From Pseudoxanthomonas sp. (lineage in GTDB: Bacteria; Pseudomonadota; Gammaproteobacteria; Xanthomonadales; Xanthomonadaceae): a stretch of DNA of 64,000 nt. Positions 38,180-51,241 of this stretch are shown in pieces. Under the pieces are notes generated by a model. That model had not been told where the DNA came from, did no database searches, and was given only the letters and a program-made list of their open reading frames with translations. The stretch lies in assembly GCF_024710765.1 (NCBI RefSeq), contig NZ_JANJUE010000107.1, positions 1 through 64,000 of the forward strand, given 5' to 3'. How positions within the stretch are numbered: the stretch's first letter is position 1; each line of letters starts with the position of its first letter. The position numbers and the translations under genes are program-made.

Positions 38180-39369
38180 CCGGCCGGCGACCCGCGGCCG
38201 GATCGGACCGGTGTCAGCCAGCGCCAGGCGATGAGCGCCGCCAGCAGGGCGAAGCCACCGGCGGCGGCAAACGCGGTCGAGCCGCTGAAATGCCAAAGCT
38301 GTCCGGCGATCAGGGCACCGGCGACGCCGCCGATCCCGGAGGAAAGCCCATAGAACACGCCCTGGCCATGGCCGTTGAGTCGGCCGGGAAAGAAGCGCGC
38401 CAGCAATTGCATCGCCGCGGCGAAGAATGCGCCGAAGTTCAATGCATGCGTGATCTGCGCCAGCCCGAGCAGCCAGGCGTTCTCCGGCCACAGGGCGGTC
38501 GCCCACCAGCGTAGCGCGGCGCTGAACATGGCCACGGTCATCACCTTGCCCGCGTCCCAGCGACGGAAGATCCGCGCCGACAGGAAAAACACGCCGATTT
38601 CGGCCAGGACGCCGACCGTCCAGAACAGGCCGAGCCGGGAGGCCGAGTAGCCATGTTCACTTAGGTAGATGGCGAAGAAGGTGTAGTAGGGACCGAACGA
38701 GATCTGGGTGAGGAAGGCAGCGACGAAGAAGGCGCGCACCGCCGGTTGGTGCAGGCGTTCGCGGAAACCCGCCTGGTCCGGGGCATCGGCTTCCCGCGGC
38801 GGATGTTCGTAGTGGTTGGCGTACGCCGAAGCCAGCAGGCCGGCGAGCAGCGGCAACATCAGCCAGGGCAGGCTGGCGGCGCCGAAATGATCGAGCAGGG
38901 GGCCGTACGAGGACACCACCACGATGAAGCCGATCGAGCCCCAGACGCGAACCTGCCCGTAGCGATGCGGCTGCGCGGCCAGGTGGGTCAGGGTGATCGA
39001 TTCGAACTGCGGCATCACCGCGTTGTAGGCGAAGCAGAACGCGCACATCACCGCGAACAGTCCGGCGAAATCCAGTGGCAGCAGGAAGACGGCGAAGGCC
39101 AGCAGGGTCAGCCAGCACCCCAGGTGCAGCCAGCGGATTGGGTGCGCCGATCGCGCCGCCAGCGTGGTCCAGGTACTGGGAGCGACGATGCGGGTGGCGT
39201 ACCACAGGCTCATCAGCACGCTGATCGCGCCGACCTGCATGCCGCGCGATTGCAGGAACAGGCTCCAGTAGGGCGTGAACGCGCCCAGTGCCGCGTAGTA
39301 GGCGAGGTAGAAACTCGACAGCCGCGCGATGGGAACGGCGGCGTGCGGAGGGCCGCCGGCGGGTGTCAC
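38176..39369 (-). CDS. MFS transporter (HcaT/MFS_1-like)
   Basis: The 397-residue membrane protein has about 12 helices, beginning with SSFYLAYYAALGAFTPYWSLFL. The pattern, including the FTPYWSLFLQSRGMQVGAISVLMS loop, fits the MFS_1-like/3-phenylpropionate transporter group. The substrate is unknown. I chose the GTG at 39369 because it overlaps the peptidase stop as GTGA; the frame runs on upstream but is not membrane-like. It converges with the hydrolase on a shared CTAG. Confidence 0.85.
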   Translation of the reverse strand: MTPAGGPPHAAVPIARLSSFYLAYYAALGAFTPYWSLFLQSRGMQVGAISVLMSLWYATRIVAPSTWTTLAARSAHPIRWLHLGCWLTLLAFAVFLLPLDFAGLFAVMCAFCFAYNAVMPQFESITLTHLAAQPHRYGQVRVWGSIGFIVVVSSYGPLLDHFGAASLPWLMLPLLAGLLASAYANHYEHPPREADAPDQAGFRERLHQPAVRAFFVAAFLTQISFGPYYTFFAIYLSEHGYSASRLGLFWTVGVLAEIGVFFLSARIFRRWDAGKVMTVAMFSAALRWWATALWPENAWLLGLAQITHALNFGAFFAAAMQLLARFFPGRLNGHGQGVFYGLSSGIGGVAGALIAGQLWHFSGSTAFAAAGGFALLAALIAWRWLTPVRSGRGSPAG

Positions 39370-40058
39370 GGCAGATCCTGCACGGGGGTGTGCAGCAGTT
39401 CGCGGGTGCCGTGCGCCAGCCGGCGCAGGTGCGAGATGCCCAGGTCCCGGATCAGCGAATGGGTCTGATGCGGCAGCGGTGAATCGTAGAGATCGTGGGG
39501 AGCGACATTCTTGCCGGGCACGCCGGGGACGAATTCCAGCCCGGCCGCGGCGTAGCAGTGCTGGACCAGCGCCGAGCAGTACAGCGCGCCTTCCTTGGCC
39601 AGCAGGTTGTCGCGCTGGCGCAGGCGCGTGCTGTGCATGGCGAACAGGGTGCCGACCAGTTCGCCGAGCGAATAACTGGACAGGCCGGCCAGCAAGTCCA
39701 GCCCGGCGACCTGTACCTGGCGGACTTGTGCCGGGTCCAATTCGAAGTCCAGCACGGCGAGGTTGGGAAATGTTTCCTCGTCGAAATAGCGCGCGAGCCG
39801 GTTTTCCTGCACACCCAGGCGAATCTGCCGATAGCGCAGATCCAGATCCGATTCCAGTACCCACCAGTGCCCATCCACGCGCTGTTCCATGAAGATGAAG
39901 GCATGCGACCACAGGCTGCGATGGCCATCCCCGGTCAGCGGCGCCTGCGCCTTGCGGATCAGCTTGTTGATCCAGTCACGTCCGCCGGAGAGACCGATGC
40001 GGCCGGCAGCGGCATGCTTGAGCAGGAAGGCGGCGTTGTCGCTCTGGGCGGCGTCCAT
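39366..40058 (-). CDS. Permuted-papain-fold (YiiX/C92-like) amidase or peptidase
   Basis: The 230-residue protein has a His in SLWSHAFIFMEQR, a conserved Glu/Asp region (VLESDLDLRYRQ) and a Cys in EGALYCSALVQHCYAAAG. That order (His before Cys) suits the permuted NlpC/P60-like YiiX/C92 family. There is no signal peptide, so the site of action may be cytoplasmic. The start at 40058 (MDAAQSDNAAFLLK) is chosen because the longer frame upstream runs into a repeat. It overlaps the MFS start as GTGA. Confidence 0.75.
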   Translation of the reverse strand: MDAAQSDNAAFLLKHAAAGRIGLSGGRDWINKLIRKAQAPLTGDGHRSLWSHAFIFMEQRVDGHWWVLESDLDLRYRQIRLGVQENRLARYFDEETFPNLAVLDFELDPAQVRQVQVAGLDLLAGLSSYSLGELVGTLFAMHSTRLRQRDNLLAKEGALYCSALVQHCYAAAGLEFVPGVPGKNVAPHDLYDSPLPHQTHSLIRDLGISHLRRLAHGTRELLHTPVQDLP

Positions 40059-40173
40059 GCGGGGGGCGGGGCGGCGGGGAATGCAGATCCTAAACGATGC
40101 CGCGCGGGACGAGGATTGCGGGGGCGGGATGCGGTGTGTTTTCCAACCCTGTTGTCTCATGAGGCGTGGATAG

Positions 40174-40303
40174 CCCCCTTTTAGAAGGGGCGGGCAACTG
40201 CGAAGCAGGTGGCGGGGGATTGACCCGCGATTCGGCGGTTGAAAAGCGCTTGCTCTTCGCGCCAAGAGCAAATCCCCCTCAGTCCCCCTTTGCAAAAGGG
40301 GGG
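40174..40303. repeat. MITE-like intergenic element bounded by C5T3/A3G5 palindromes
   Basis: The 315-base gap between the peptidase gene and metH contains palindromes CCCCTT-TTAG-AAGGGG (40175-40190) and CCCCCTTT-GCA-AAAGGGGG (40284-40302). Inner inverted words GGGGGATT and AAATCCCCC extend the outer repeat. The arms could fold back over about 130 bases. Downstream, GAATCCCGG repeat words appear at about 40322-40376. I see no gene in the gap. Confidence 0.7.
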
Positions 40304-40373
40304 AGGCAAAAGCCCAGCCTTTCCCGAATCCCGGCTTTCTACGGCTTATGGCCGGTCATCCCGATTCCCGGCC

Positions 40374-43079
<2,706 letters not shown>

Positions 43080-43679
43080 TTACCAGACCTTGTAGACCTG
43101 TCCTGTCTGCACGCCTTCGATGCTGCGCTGGAAGGCCAGCGCGGCGCGTGCGGCGGAAACCGGCTCGAAGCCGGGGAAGAAATCGGCGTAGGCGTCCCAG
43201 GCTTCGCCGAGGACCGTGGGACTGACGGCGTTGATGCGCAGGCCGCGCGGCAGTTCGCAGGCGGCGGCGCGGACGAAGCCCTCGACCGCGGCGTTGACCG
43301 CGGTGGCATTGGCGCCCAGGCGGATCGGCTGTTCAGCCAGGATGCCGGTGGTCAGCGTGATCGAACCGCCATCGGCGAGATGGTGCTGGCCGAGCAGTGC
43401 CAGCCGGACCTGGCCCAGCAGCTTGTCCTGCAGGCCGATCTCGAACTGGGCGGCGGTCATCTCGGCCAAGGGCCCGAAATGCACGCTGCCGGTCGCGCTG
43501 ACGATGGCGTCCACGCGCCCGACCGCGGCGAACAGGCCGGCCACGCTGGCGTCGTCACGCAGGTCGACACGGTGGTCACCGCTGTTGCGACCGGCGGTGA
43601 TGATCCGGTGGTGCCGACCCAGGTGCGCCACGACCGCCTGCCCCAGGGTGCCGCTGGCACCCACGACGAGTATCTTCAC
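43080..43679 (-). CDS. Short SDR-fold protein without the canonical catalytic Tyr/Lys
   Basis: The 199-residue protein has a Rossmann motif [17 protein letters not shown] and the NADP-type loop [16 protein letters not shown]. Where YxxxK normally stands it reads [14 protein letters not shown], so Tyr and Lys are replaced by Ala and Asn. It resembles short SDR proteins of the PRK07578 type. It lies between the two halves of methionine synthase, 10 bases after the N-terminal part, and its stop adjoins the start of the C-terminal part. Activity is doubtful. It may bind a nucleotide for regulation. Confidence 0.8.
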   Translation of the reverse strand: MKILVVGASGTLGQAVVAHLGRHHRIITAGRNSGDHRVDLRDDASVAGLFAAVGRVDAIVSATGSVHFGPLAEMTAAQFEIGLQDKLLGQVRLALLGQHHLADGGSITLTTGILAEQPIRLGANATAVNAAVEGFVRAAACELPRGLRINAVSPTVLGEAWDAYADFFPGFEPVSAARAALAFQRSIEGVQTGQVYKVW

Positions 43680-43689
43680 CGGGAATTCC

Positions 43690-44778
43690 TCAAGCCGCCC
43701 GCGCCAGCGGCTGCTTCAGCCGGCGCGGCGCGATGCCCGCCACCGCCTGTGCAATGGCCTGGATGTGCGCGGGCGTGGTGCCGCAGCAACCGCCGACCAG
43801 GTTCAGCAGGCCTGACTGGGCGAACTCCTGCAACGTGGCCGCCATCTCTTCCGGCGTCTCGTCGTACTCGCCGAAGGCGTTGGGCAGGCCGGCGTTGGGA
43901 TGCGCGCTGACATAGCCGTCGGCCACGTGGGCCAGGGTTTCCACGTGCTCGCGCAGGTCGCGCGCGCCGAGCGCGCAGTTCAGGCCGATCGACAACGGCC
44001 GGCTGTGCGACATCGAGGTGTAGAACGCCTCGGCGGTCTGCCCGGACAGGGTGCGGCCGGACGCGTCGGTGATGGTGCCGGAGATCATGACCGGCAGGCG
44101 CGCGCCGCGGGCGTCGAAGGCCTCCTCGATGGCGAACAGCGCGGCCTTGGCGTTGAGCGTGTCGAAGATGGTTTCCACCATCAGGCAATCGGCGCCCCCG
44201 TCGATCAGCCCGTCGATGGCCTCGCGGTAGGTGCCGCGCAGTTCATCGAAACTGGTGTTGCGGAAACCCGGGTCGTTGACGTCCGGGCTGATCGAGGCGG
44301 TGCGGCTGGTCGGGCCAAGCACGCCGATGACGAAGCGCGGCTTGTCCGGCGTCTTCGCTTCCACGGCATCGCAGCAGGCGCGCGCGACCTGTGCGCCGGC
44401 CTTGTTCAGTTCATAGACCAGGTGTTCCAGGTGGTAGTCGGCCTGGCTCACCGCGGTGGCGTTGAAGGTGTTGGTCTCGACCAGATCCGCGCCGGCTTCC
44501 AGGTAGGCGGTGTGCACGCCGGCGATGACCTCCGGCCTGGTCAGCAGCAGCAGGTCGTTGTTGCCTTTCAGATCATGGCCGCAGCCGGGGCCGTGGCCAT
44601 GCTCGGGCTGCTGGCGGTCGAAGCCGCCGGCGAAGCGCTCGCCGCGGTAGTCGGCTTCCTGCAGGCCGTGGCGCTGGATCATCGTGCCCATCGCGCCGTC
44701 GATGATCAGGATGCGCTGTTCAAGGGCATCGAGCAGCAACTGGACGCGATGCGGATGCAGCCAAGGCAGGGTGTTCAT
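43690..44778 (-). CDS. metH: Methionine synthase, homocysteine-binding (N-terminal) part
   Basis: This 362-residue protein is the homocysteine S-methyltransferase domain of MetH. The zinc-site cysteines are in GLNCALG and in [13 protein letters not shown]. The N-terminus [13 protein letters not shown] is typical of MetH. The longer frame upstream has no protein character. The start at 44778 overlaps the regulator stop (ATGA). The other half lies downstream, separated by the SDR gene. Confidence 0.94.
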   Translation of the reverse strand: MNTLPWLHPHRVQLLLDALEQRILIIDGAMGTMIQRHGLQEADYRGERFAGGFDRQQPEHGHGPGCGHDLKGNNDLLLLTRPEVIAGVHTAYLEAGADLVETNTFNATAVSQADYHLEHLVYELNKAGAQVARACCDAVEAKTPDKPRFVIGVLGPTSRTASISPDVNDPGFRNTSFDELRGTYREAIDGLIDGGADCLMVETIFDTLNAKAALFAIEEAFDARGARLPVMISGTITDASGRTLSGQTAEAFYTSMSHSRPLSIGLNCALGARDLREHVETLAHVADGYVSAHPNAGLPNAFGEYDETPEEMAATLQEFAQSGLLNLVGGCCGTTPAHIQAIAQAVAGIAPRRLKQPLARAA

Positions 44779-45704
44779 GGTTTGACTCCCAACAGGGAAA
44801 TGACTTCGAAATGGGGGGGGCGGCGTTCGCGGGTGACCGTTTCCGCGCTCACGATCTCGAGCCCGGCCTTCTCGGCGAACTTGCGCAGTTCCTTTTCGGT
44901 GAAACCCAGATTGACGTGGCCGTAGGACTCCACCACCGCGCGGTGCTCGTGCTTGCCCAGGCTGCTCAACAGCAGGCGGCCGCCCTTGCGCAGCACCCGC
45001 GAGGCCTCGGCGACGGCCTGGGCCGGCTTGCTGGCATAGATCAGCGCATGCATCAGCACGACCAGATCGAAACTGCCGTCCTTGAACGGCAGCGCGTGCA
45101 TGTCGCCCTCGCGGACCTCCACGTTGGGGAAGCGGCGCAGGCGTTCGCCGGCGGCGGCGACCACGCGCGCGCTGGTGTCGACACAGACATAGCGATGCGA
45201 ATGCGGCGACAGCAGTTCCGCCAGCACGCCGTCGCCGGAGGCGATGTCGAGCACGTCGCCGGTTTCCAGCAGGGGCAGCGCGGTGCGGGCGAGGGCTTCC
45301 CAGGTACGGCCCGGGGAATAGTGGCGTTCCATGTCGCCGGCGACCGAGTCGGCCCAGTTCTGGTCGGCGGCGCGGCTGGCCAGCACCGCCGGCAGGCGCT
45401 CGGCGTCCTGGCGCAACAGCGGATCGTCGCTGCCTTCCTTGAGTGCCCGCCACAAGTCCCGCTGGGCGGGATCCAGTTTGTCCTCGTCGAAGCGATAATA
45501 GGCCGACACGCCGGCGCGCCGGTCGCGTACCAGGCCGGCTTCCTTGAGCTTGGCCAGGTGGGTGGACACGCGGGGCTGGGCCAGTTGGGTGACGGCCGAG
45601 AGCTCGGCCACGGTCAACTCCTCGCCGGACAGCAGGGCGAGCAGGCGCACGCGGGTGGCGTCGGCGAAGACCTTGAGCCGGGTGGACCAGGCTTCCAGAT
45701 CCAT
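44775..45704 (-). CDS. ArsR-family regulator fused to a SAM-methyltransferase domain (SahR-like)
   Basis: The 309-residue protein has an N-terminal winged helix (residues 1-90, [30 protein letters not shown]) and a class I methyltransferase domain (motif [15 protein letters not shown] near residue 145). The combination matches SahR, the SAH-responsive regulator of methionine genes in proteobacteria. Such proteins bind S-adenosylhomocysteine and do not methylate. The start at 45704 ([10 protein letters not shown]) leaves a 28-bp dyad just upstream, centred about 17 bases from the start. The stop overlaps the metH start as ATGA, so it heads the methionine operon and probably represses itself. 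Confidence 0.85.
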   Translation of the reverse strand: MDLEAWSTRLKVFADATRVRLLALLSGEELTVAELSAVTQLAQPRVSTHLAKLKEAGLVRDRRAGVSAYYRFDEDKLDPAQRDLWRALKEGSDDPLLRQDAERLPAVLASRAADQNWADSVAGDMERHYSPGRTWEALARTALPLLETGDVLDIASGDGVLAELLSPHSHRYVCVDTSARVVAAAGERLRRFPNVEVREGDMHALPFKDGSFDLVVLMHALIYASKPAQAVAEASRVLRKGGRLLLSSLGKHEHRAVVESYGHVNLGFTEKELRKFAEKAGLEIVSAETVTRERRPPHFEVISLLGVKP

Positions 45705-45706
45705 AA

Positions 45707-45734
45707 ATATCTTCCTATCGCGATATAGAGATAT
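45707..45734. promoter_or_regulatory. 28-bp dyad, probable SahR-like operator
   Basis: The dyad is centred at 45720.5. Its outer arms are ATATCT/AGATAT and its inner palindrome is TATCGCGATA; 11 of 14 positions pair. It sits between the ArsR-methyltransferase gene and the divergent acyl-CoA dehydrogenase gene. Confidence 0.75.
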
Positions 45735-45813
45735 TCTCCGCCGCCGGCGGCGTCGGGTCAAGCGCCACATACGCATGCGCATGGTTTGGGGGCGCCGGGT
45801 TACAATTGGTATT

Positions 45814-45825
45814 CAAAATATTTTG
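45814..45825. promoter_or_regulatory. 12-bp palindrome upstream of acyl-CoA dehydrogenase
   Basis: A perfect CAAAATATTTTG palindrome lies about 20 bases before the GTG start of the dehydrogenase gene. It could be a repressor site; the protein is not identified. Confidence 0.4.
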
Positions 45826-45843
45826 GAGTGAGGGGTTTTAGCC

Positions 45844-46992
<1,149 letters not shown>

Positions 46993-47030
46993 GCCGATGC
47001 CTTTCCACCCGTGCGGTGGAAGGGCTGCGA

Positions 47031-47056
47031 AAAGCCCCGGAAATCCGGGGCTTTCT
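47031..47056 (+). terminator. Terminator after the acyl-CoA dehydrogenase gene
   Basis: AAAGCCCCGG-AAAT-CCGGGGCTTT, a perfect 10-bp stem followed by a T-rich run. Confidence 0.88.
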
Positions 47057-47121
47057 TCTGGGCGGAGACCGCCGATCTCCGCACCGCGACCAGGTGCGGG
47101 TGAAGCGCGGAAGGCTGCCGG

Positions 47122-47898
47122 TCAGTCGGATTCGAAGACGAACCGGAACGGGTCGGAAGGCGTGACAAAACGCGCCGACCGGGTGCGTCCCGTTTCCACG
47201 AAGCGATCGCCATCGATGCGATATTCGTCGATGCGTACACCCACCGGTTGCCCGTTCTCATCGCGATGATGGCGAATGGCCGGGAACGAGATTCGCCCAT
47301 CGGATGTCGCGGTCACCGCCGCGCATGACGTGAACAGGCCTGGCAGGCGGTACAGCCGGGCCTGTGCCGACAACGGATCGACAAGCAGGAAGATCGGCAT
47401 CCGGTTGACACCGGTATCGTCGTCGCCGGGATGGCTCTCGATGCAGAGCATGGCCGGGCGGCGACCCAGGCGCGAGGCCACGTGCAGGTCGGCGTACATG
47501 GGGTGATGCGGCGCGGAGGTTTCACCGGCGAATGCCCGCGCATCCGCGAAGCGGAAGCGGCGTTCGCCCAGCGCGACGTAGTCGTAGGCCAGCCATACAT
47601 CGATATCCTGGTCATCGATATGGGGCTGGAAGCGTGAGAGCGGATCCTCGATCTCCTGCTTGCCGTACTCCTCCTCGCTGACGTAGATGTTGCGGACCGT
47701 GCGTCCCCGTTCCGAGTACGCCGGTGCGGTGAATACGCGGCCAGGCTGCTCCGCGAACAGTTCCGCGTAGCCGTTGCCGGATGCGCCATGGACCGTCTGC
47801 GCGGCGGCCGAACGAAGTGGAACGAGTGGCAGCATCATTGCCAGCAGCAGGATTGCCGTACCGGGAAAACGTCTGCGATGAGGTGGTTCGTGGAACAC
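47122..47898 (-). CDS. Uncharacterised secreted protein
   Basis: I do not recognise this 258-residue protein (from the GTG at 47898). It has an N-terminal hydrophobic stretch (TAILLLAMMLPLVPLRSAAAQ), so it is probably exported. The remainder has no catalytic motif; it contains many acidic and His-rich turns (FQPHIDDQDIDVWLAYDYV, HHRDENGQPV). The frame extends upstream to 48042, but that part crosses the terminator of the RND operon, so a GTG start is more credible. There is no clear ribosome binding site; a start nearer the double Met is also possible. Confidence 0.6.
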   Translation of the reverse strand: MFHEPPHRRRFPGTAILLLAMMLPLVPLRSAAAQTVHGASGNGYAELFAEQPGRVFTAPAYSERGRTVRNIYVSEEEYGKQEIEDPLSRFQPHIDDQDIDVWLAYDYVALGERRFRFADARAFAGETSAPHHPMYADLHVASRLGRRPAMLCIESHPGDDDTGVNRMPIFLLVDPLSAQARLYRLPGLFTSCAAVTATSDGRISFPAIRHHRDENGQPVGVRIDEYRIDGDRFVETGRTRSARFVTPSDPFRFVFESD

Positions 47899-48003
47899 GG
47901 CGGGTGGAGCGGGAAGAGGAAACGAACGCCAGCCTGTTCCGTCGCCGCGCCACGCGCCATCGGAGGATTCCCAAAACACCTTCGGATCGCGGGCGGACAA
48001 AGA

Positions 48004-48030
48004 AAAAGCCCCGGCGATGCCGGGGCTTTT
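48004..48030 (-). terminator. Terminator of the first RND operon
   Basis: AAAAGCCCCGGC-GAT-GCCGGGGCTTTT, a perfect 12-bp stem with the T-rich run on the minus strand, 28 bases past the permease stop. Confidence 0.85.
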
Positions 48031-48057
48031 CCAGTGCCACAACAGGCCTGCCGCCGT

Positions 48058-51000
48058 TCAATGTCCGGGGGCGGGCTCGCCGGGCAGCGCAGCTGAATCT
48101 TCCGCCACATGGCCGCGTTCGCGGGAGTGGTCGCGGGCCAGGTACAGATAGAACGCCGGCAGCACGAACAGCGTGAACATCGTGCCGATGGTCATGCCCG
48201 AGGCGATCACCACGCCCATCGAGAACCGTGAAGCGGCACCCGGACCGGTAGCAATCAACAGCGGGATCATCGCGAACACCAGCGCTGCCGTGGTCATCAG
48301 CACCGGACGCAGGCGGATGGCGGCCGCCTCCTCGATGGCCTCGCGCTTGGACAGGCCGCGCTCGACCTGCAGCTTGTTGGCGAACTCCACGATCAGGATA
48401 CCGTGCTTGGAAATCACGCCGACGAGGGTCACCAGGCCAACCTGAGTGTAGATGTTGATGCTCATCCCGGGGAAGGCCTCGACACCCGTGAATTGCAGGA
48501 TCTGCGAGGCCAGTGCCAGCACGTTGAGGGTCAGCAGCGCACCGCAGATCGCCATTGGCACGGTCAGCAGCATGATCAGGGCGTCGCGGAAGCTCTCGAA
48601 CTGTGCCGACAGCACCAGGAAGATCACGATCAGCGCCAGCGCCAGGGTCGTCAGCATCGCCGAACCCTCCTGCTTGAACTGGCGCGATTCGCCGGCATAG
48701 TCGACCGAATAGCCCTGCGGCAGCACTTCCTTGGCGGCCTGGTCCAGGATCGCCAATGCCTCGCCCTTGCTGACACCGGGTCGCGGCGCGAACGTGATCG
48801 ACACCGCGTTGAGCTGCTGGAAGCGCTTGAGCGACTGCGGCTGCGCGCTTTCCTTCAGGGTCACGATGGTCGACAGCGGCACCAGTTCGCCGTCACGGGT
48901 ACGGGTGTAGTAGTTCTCGAGGTCGCTGGCATTGAGGCGATCATTGCGCTGTACCTGCGGAATCACCAGGTACGAACGGTTCTGCATGGCGAAGCGGTTG
49001 GTGTAGCCGCCGGACAGCATGGCCGACATGTCGGCCGCGAGCGTGCGCATGTCGATGCCCAGGCTGGCCGCCTTGTCGCGGTTGATCTCCACCTCGATGC
49101 GCGGCTTGTCGATCTTCAGATCCTTGTCCAGGAAGATGAAGCGCTTGCTGGCCATGGCCTTCTGAAGGATGGTGTCGGCCAGTTCGTTGAGCTGGCTCAG
49201 TTCGCCGACGCCGCCGATGATGAACTCGCCACCGCCGTCGCCGCCCGCGCTGGGCAGGGACGGGGGCACCAGGGCGAACACGTTCAGGCCGCTGACCCCG
49301 CTCATCTTGGGCTGCAGTTCCTGCTCCAGCACCGCCTTGGTCGAGCGCTCGCGCTGGCTCCACGGCTTGAGCACGAAGCCCGCCATAGCGCTGGGGCTGG
49401 CGCCGCCACCGCTGCCGCCGAAGCCGCCGTTGAACAGGAAGTAGTCCTGGATCTCCGGCACGCCCTTGGCGATGGTGGTGACTTCCTCGGTATAGCGTTC
49501 CACGTAGTCCAGGGTGGAGTAGGGGTCGGCGCTGGCGATGGAGAAGATGAAGCCTTCGTCTTCCAGCGGCGCCGGTTCCTGCGGGGCCGAGGTGTACAGG
49601 AACGCGCAGGAAGCCAGCACGAGCAGGCCGAAGATGCCGATCACGGCCTTGGTCTCCAGGGTGCCGTGCAGACGCCGCTGGTAGCTGCGGTGCAGGGTCT
49701 CGAAGCGGGCGTCCAGCCACTTTTCCAGCTTGCCCTTGCCGCCTGCGGTGTGCGGCTTGAGGATCTTGGCGCACATCATCGGGCTGAGGGTCAGGGCGAT
49801 CACGCCCGACAGCAGCACCGAACCGGCCAGGGTGAAGGCGAATTCGGTGAACAGCACGCCGGTCAAACCGCCCTGGAAACCGATGGGCAGGTAGACCGCC
49901 ACCAGCGTGGTGGTCATCGCCACCACCGGCCAGGCCAGCTCGCGCGCGCCCTTGATCGAGGCCTCGTAGGGCGACATGCCCTCCTCGATGTGGCGGTGGA
50001 TGTTCTCCAGCACGATGATGGCGTCGTCCACCACGATGCCGATCGCCAGCACCATCGCCAGCAGGGTCAGCAGGTTGATGGTGAAGCCCATCAGCAGCAT
50101 CAGGAAGAGCGCGCCCACCAGCGACAGCGGTACGGTCACCGCCGGAATCAGCACGCTGCGCAGCGAACCCAGGAACAGGAAGATCACCACGATCACGATG
50201 ATCACCGCCTCGACGATCGTGCTGACCACCTCGTCGATCGCATCCTGGATGGACTCGGTGCTGTCGTACGGGATGGTCGCCTTGATGCCTTCGGGCAGCT
50301 GCGGCACGATTTCGTCGTCCCACAGCTTGCGCACGTCCTTGATGACGTCCAGCGAGTTCGCGTCCGGAGCGACGAAGATGCCCATGAAGGTCGCGGCTTC
50401 GCCGTTGATGCGCACCGAGGTGCCGTAGTTCTCCGAGCCCAGGACCACGTCGGCGACGTCACCCAGGCGGACGATGGCGCCGTTTTCCTCGCGTACGATC
50501 AGGCGGCGGAACTCGTCCGCGTTGCGCAGGTCGGTGCGCGCGGTCATGTCGATCGCGACCATCTCGCCCTTGGTGGAGCCCACCGCCGACAGCACGTTGT
50601 TGTTCTGCAGGGCGTTGGAGACATCGCTGGCGGTGACCCGCAGCGCGGTCATGCGATCGGGCTTGAGCCACACGCGCATGGCGAAGGTGCCGGCGCCGAG
50701 GATGTCGGCGCGCTGCACGCCGGAGACCGTCACCAGCTTGGGCTGGACCACGCGGGTCAGGTAGTCGGTGATCTGGTTGTTGTCCAGGGTCTCGGAGGCG
50801 AAGGACACGTACATCGCCGCGATCTGCTGGCCCTGCTGCAGGTCGATCACCGGGTCCTCGGACTCCGGTGGCAGCTGGCCGCGCATCTTGTTGACCTTGG
50901 CGGCGATCTGGGTCAACGCCTCGTTCGGGTCCTGGTCCAGGCGGATGTAGGCCTGGATCAGGCTCACGCCGGCCGAACTGGTCGAGCTGAGGTATTCGAT

Positions 51001-51228
51001 GCCCTCGGCGCTGGCGACCTCGCGTTCGAGCGGGGTGGTGATGAAGCCCTGGATCAGATCCGCATCGGCACCGTAGTAGGTGGTGCTGATGTTGATCACG
51101 GCGTTGCGCAGCTCGGGGTACTGGCGCACGTTCAACTCGGTGAACGAGCGCAGGCCGAACAGCAGGATGAACAGGCTGACGACGACCGCCAGTACCGGTT
51201 TGTTGATGAAGATGTCGGTGAATTTCAT
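48058..51228 (-). CDS. RND efflux permease (HAE1), first system
   Basis: The 1056-residue inner-membrane pump has the usual 12 helices and two large periplasmic loops. The proton-relay Asp pair lies in AIGIVVDDAIIVLENI near residue 405. The N-terminus MKFTDIFINKPVLAVVVSLFILLFG and the SSTSSAGVS segment resemble the MexI/MuxB-type subgroup and not AcrB. It follows its adaptor by 13 bases. No outer-membrane channel gene is in the operon. Confidence 0.93.
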   Translation of the reverse strand: MKFTDIFINKPVLAVVVSLFILLFGLRSFTELNVRQYPELRNAVINISTTYYGADADLIQGFITTPLEREVASAEGIEYLSSTSSAGVSLIQAYIRLDQDPNEALTQIAAKVNKMRGQLPPESEDPVIDLQQGQQIAAMYVSFASETLDNNQITDYLTRVVQPKLVTVSGVQRADILGAGTFAMRVWLKPDRMTALRVTASDVSNALQNNNVLSAVGSTKGEMVAIDMTARTDLRNADEFRRLIVREENGAIVRLGDVADVVLGSENYGTSVRINGEAATFMGIFVAPDANSLDVIKDVRKLWDDEIVPQLPEGIKATIPYDSTESIQDAIDEVVSTIVEAVIIVIVVIFLFLGSLRSVLIPAVTVPLSLVGALFLMLLMGFTINLLTLLAMVLAIGIVVDDAIIVLENIHRHIEEGMSPYEASIKGARELAWPVVAMTTTLVAVYLPIGFQGGLTGVLFTEFAFTLAGSVLLSGVIALTLSPMMCAKILKPHTAGGKGKLEKWLDARFETLHRSYQRRLHGTLETKAVIGIFGLLVLASCAFLYTSAPQEPAPLEDEGFIFSIASADPYSTLDYVERYTEEVTTIAKGVPEIQDYFLFNGGFGGSGGGASPSAMAGFVLKPWSQRERSTKAVLEQELQPKMSGVSGLNVFALVPPSLPSAGGDGGGEFIIGGVGELSQLNELADTILQKAMASKRFIFLDKDLKIDKPRIEVEINRDKAASLGIDMRTLAADMSAMLSGGYTNRFAMQNRSYLVIPQVQRNDRLNASDLENYYTRTRDGELVPLSTIVTLKESAQPQSLKRFQQLNAVSITFAPRPGVSKGEALAILDQAAKEVLPQGYSVDYAGESRQFKQEGSAMLTTLALALIVIFLVLSAQFESFRDALIMLLTVPMAICGALLTLNVLALASQILQFTGVEAFPGMSINIYTQVGLVTLVGVISKHGILIVEFANKLQVERGLSKREAIEEAAAIRLRPVLMTTAALVFAMIPLLIATGPGAASRFSMGVVIASGMTIGTMFTLFVLPAFYLYLARDHSRERGHVAEDSAALPGEPAPGH

Positions 51229-51241
51229 CGCCGGCCCCCCG

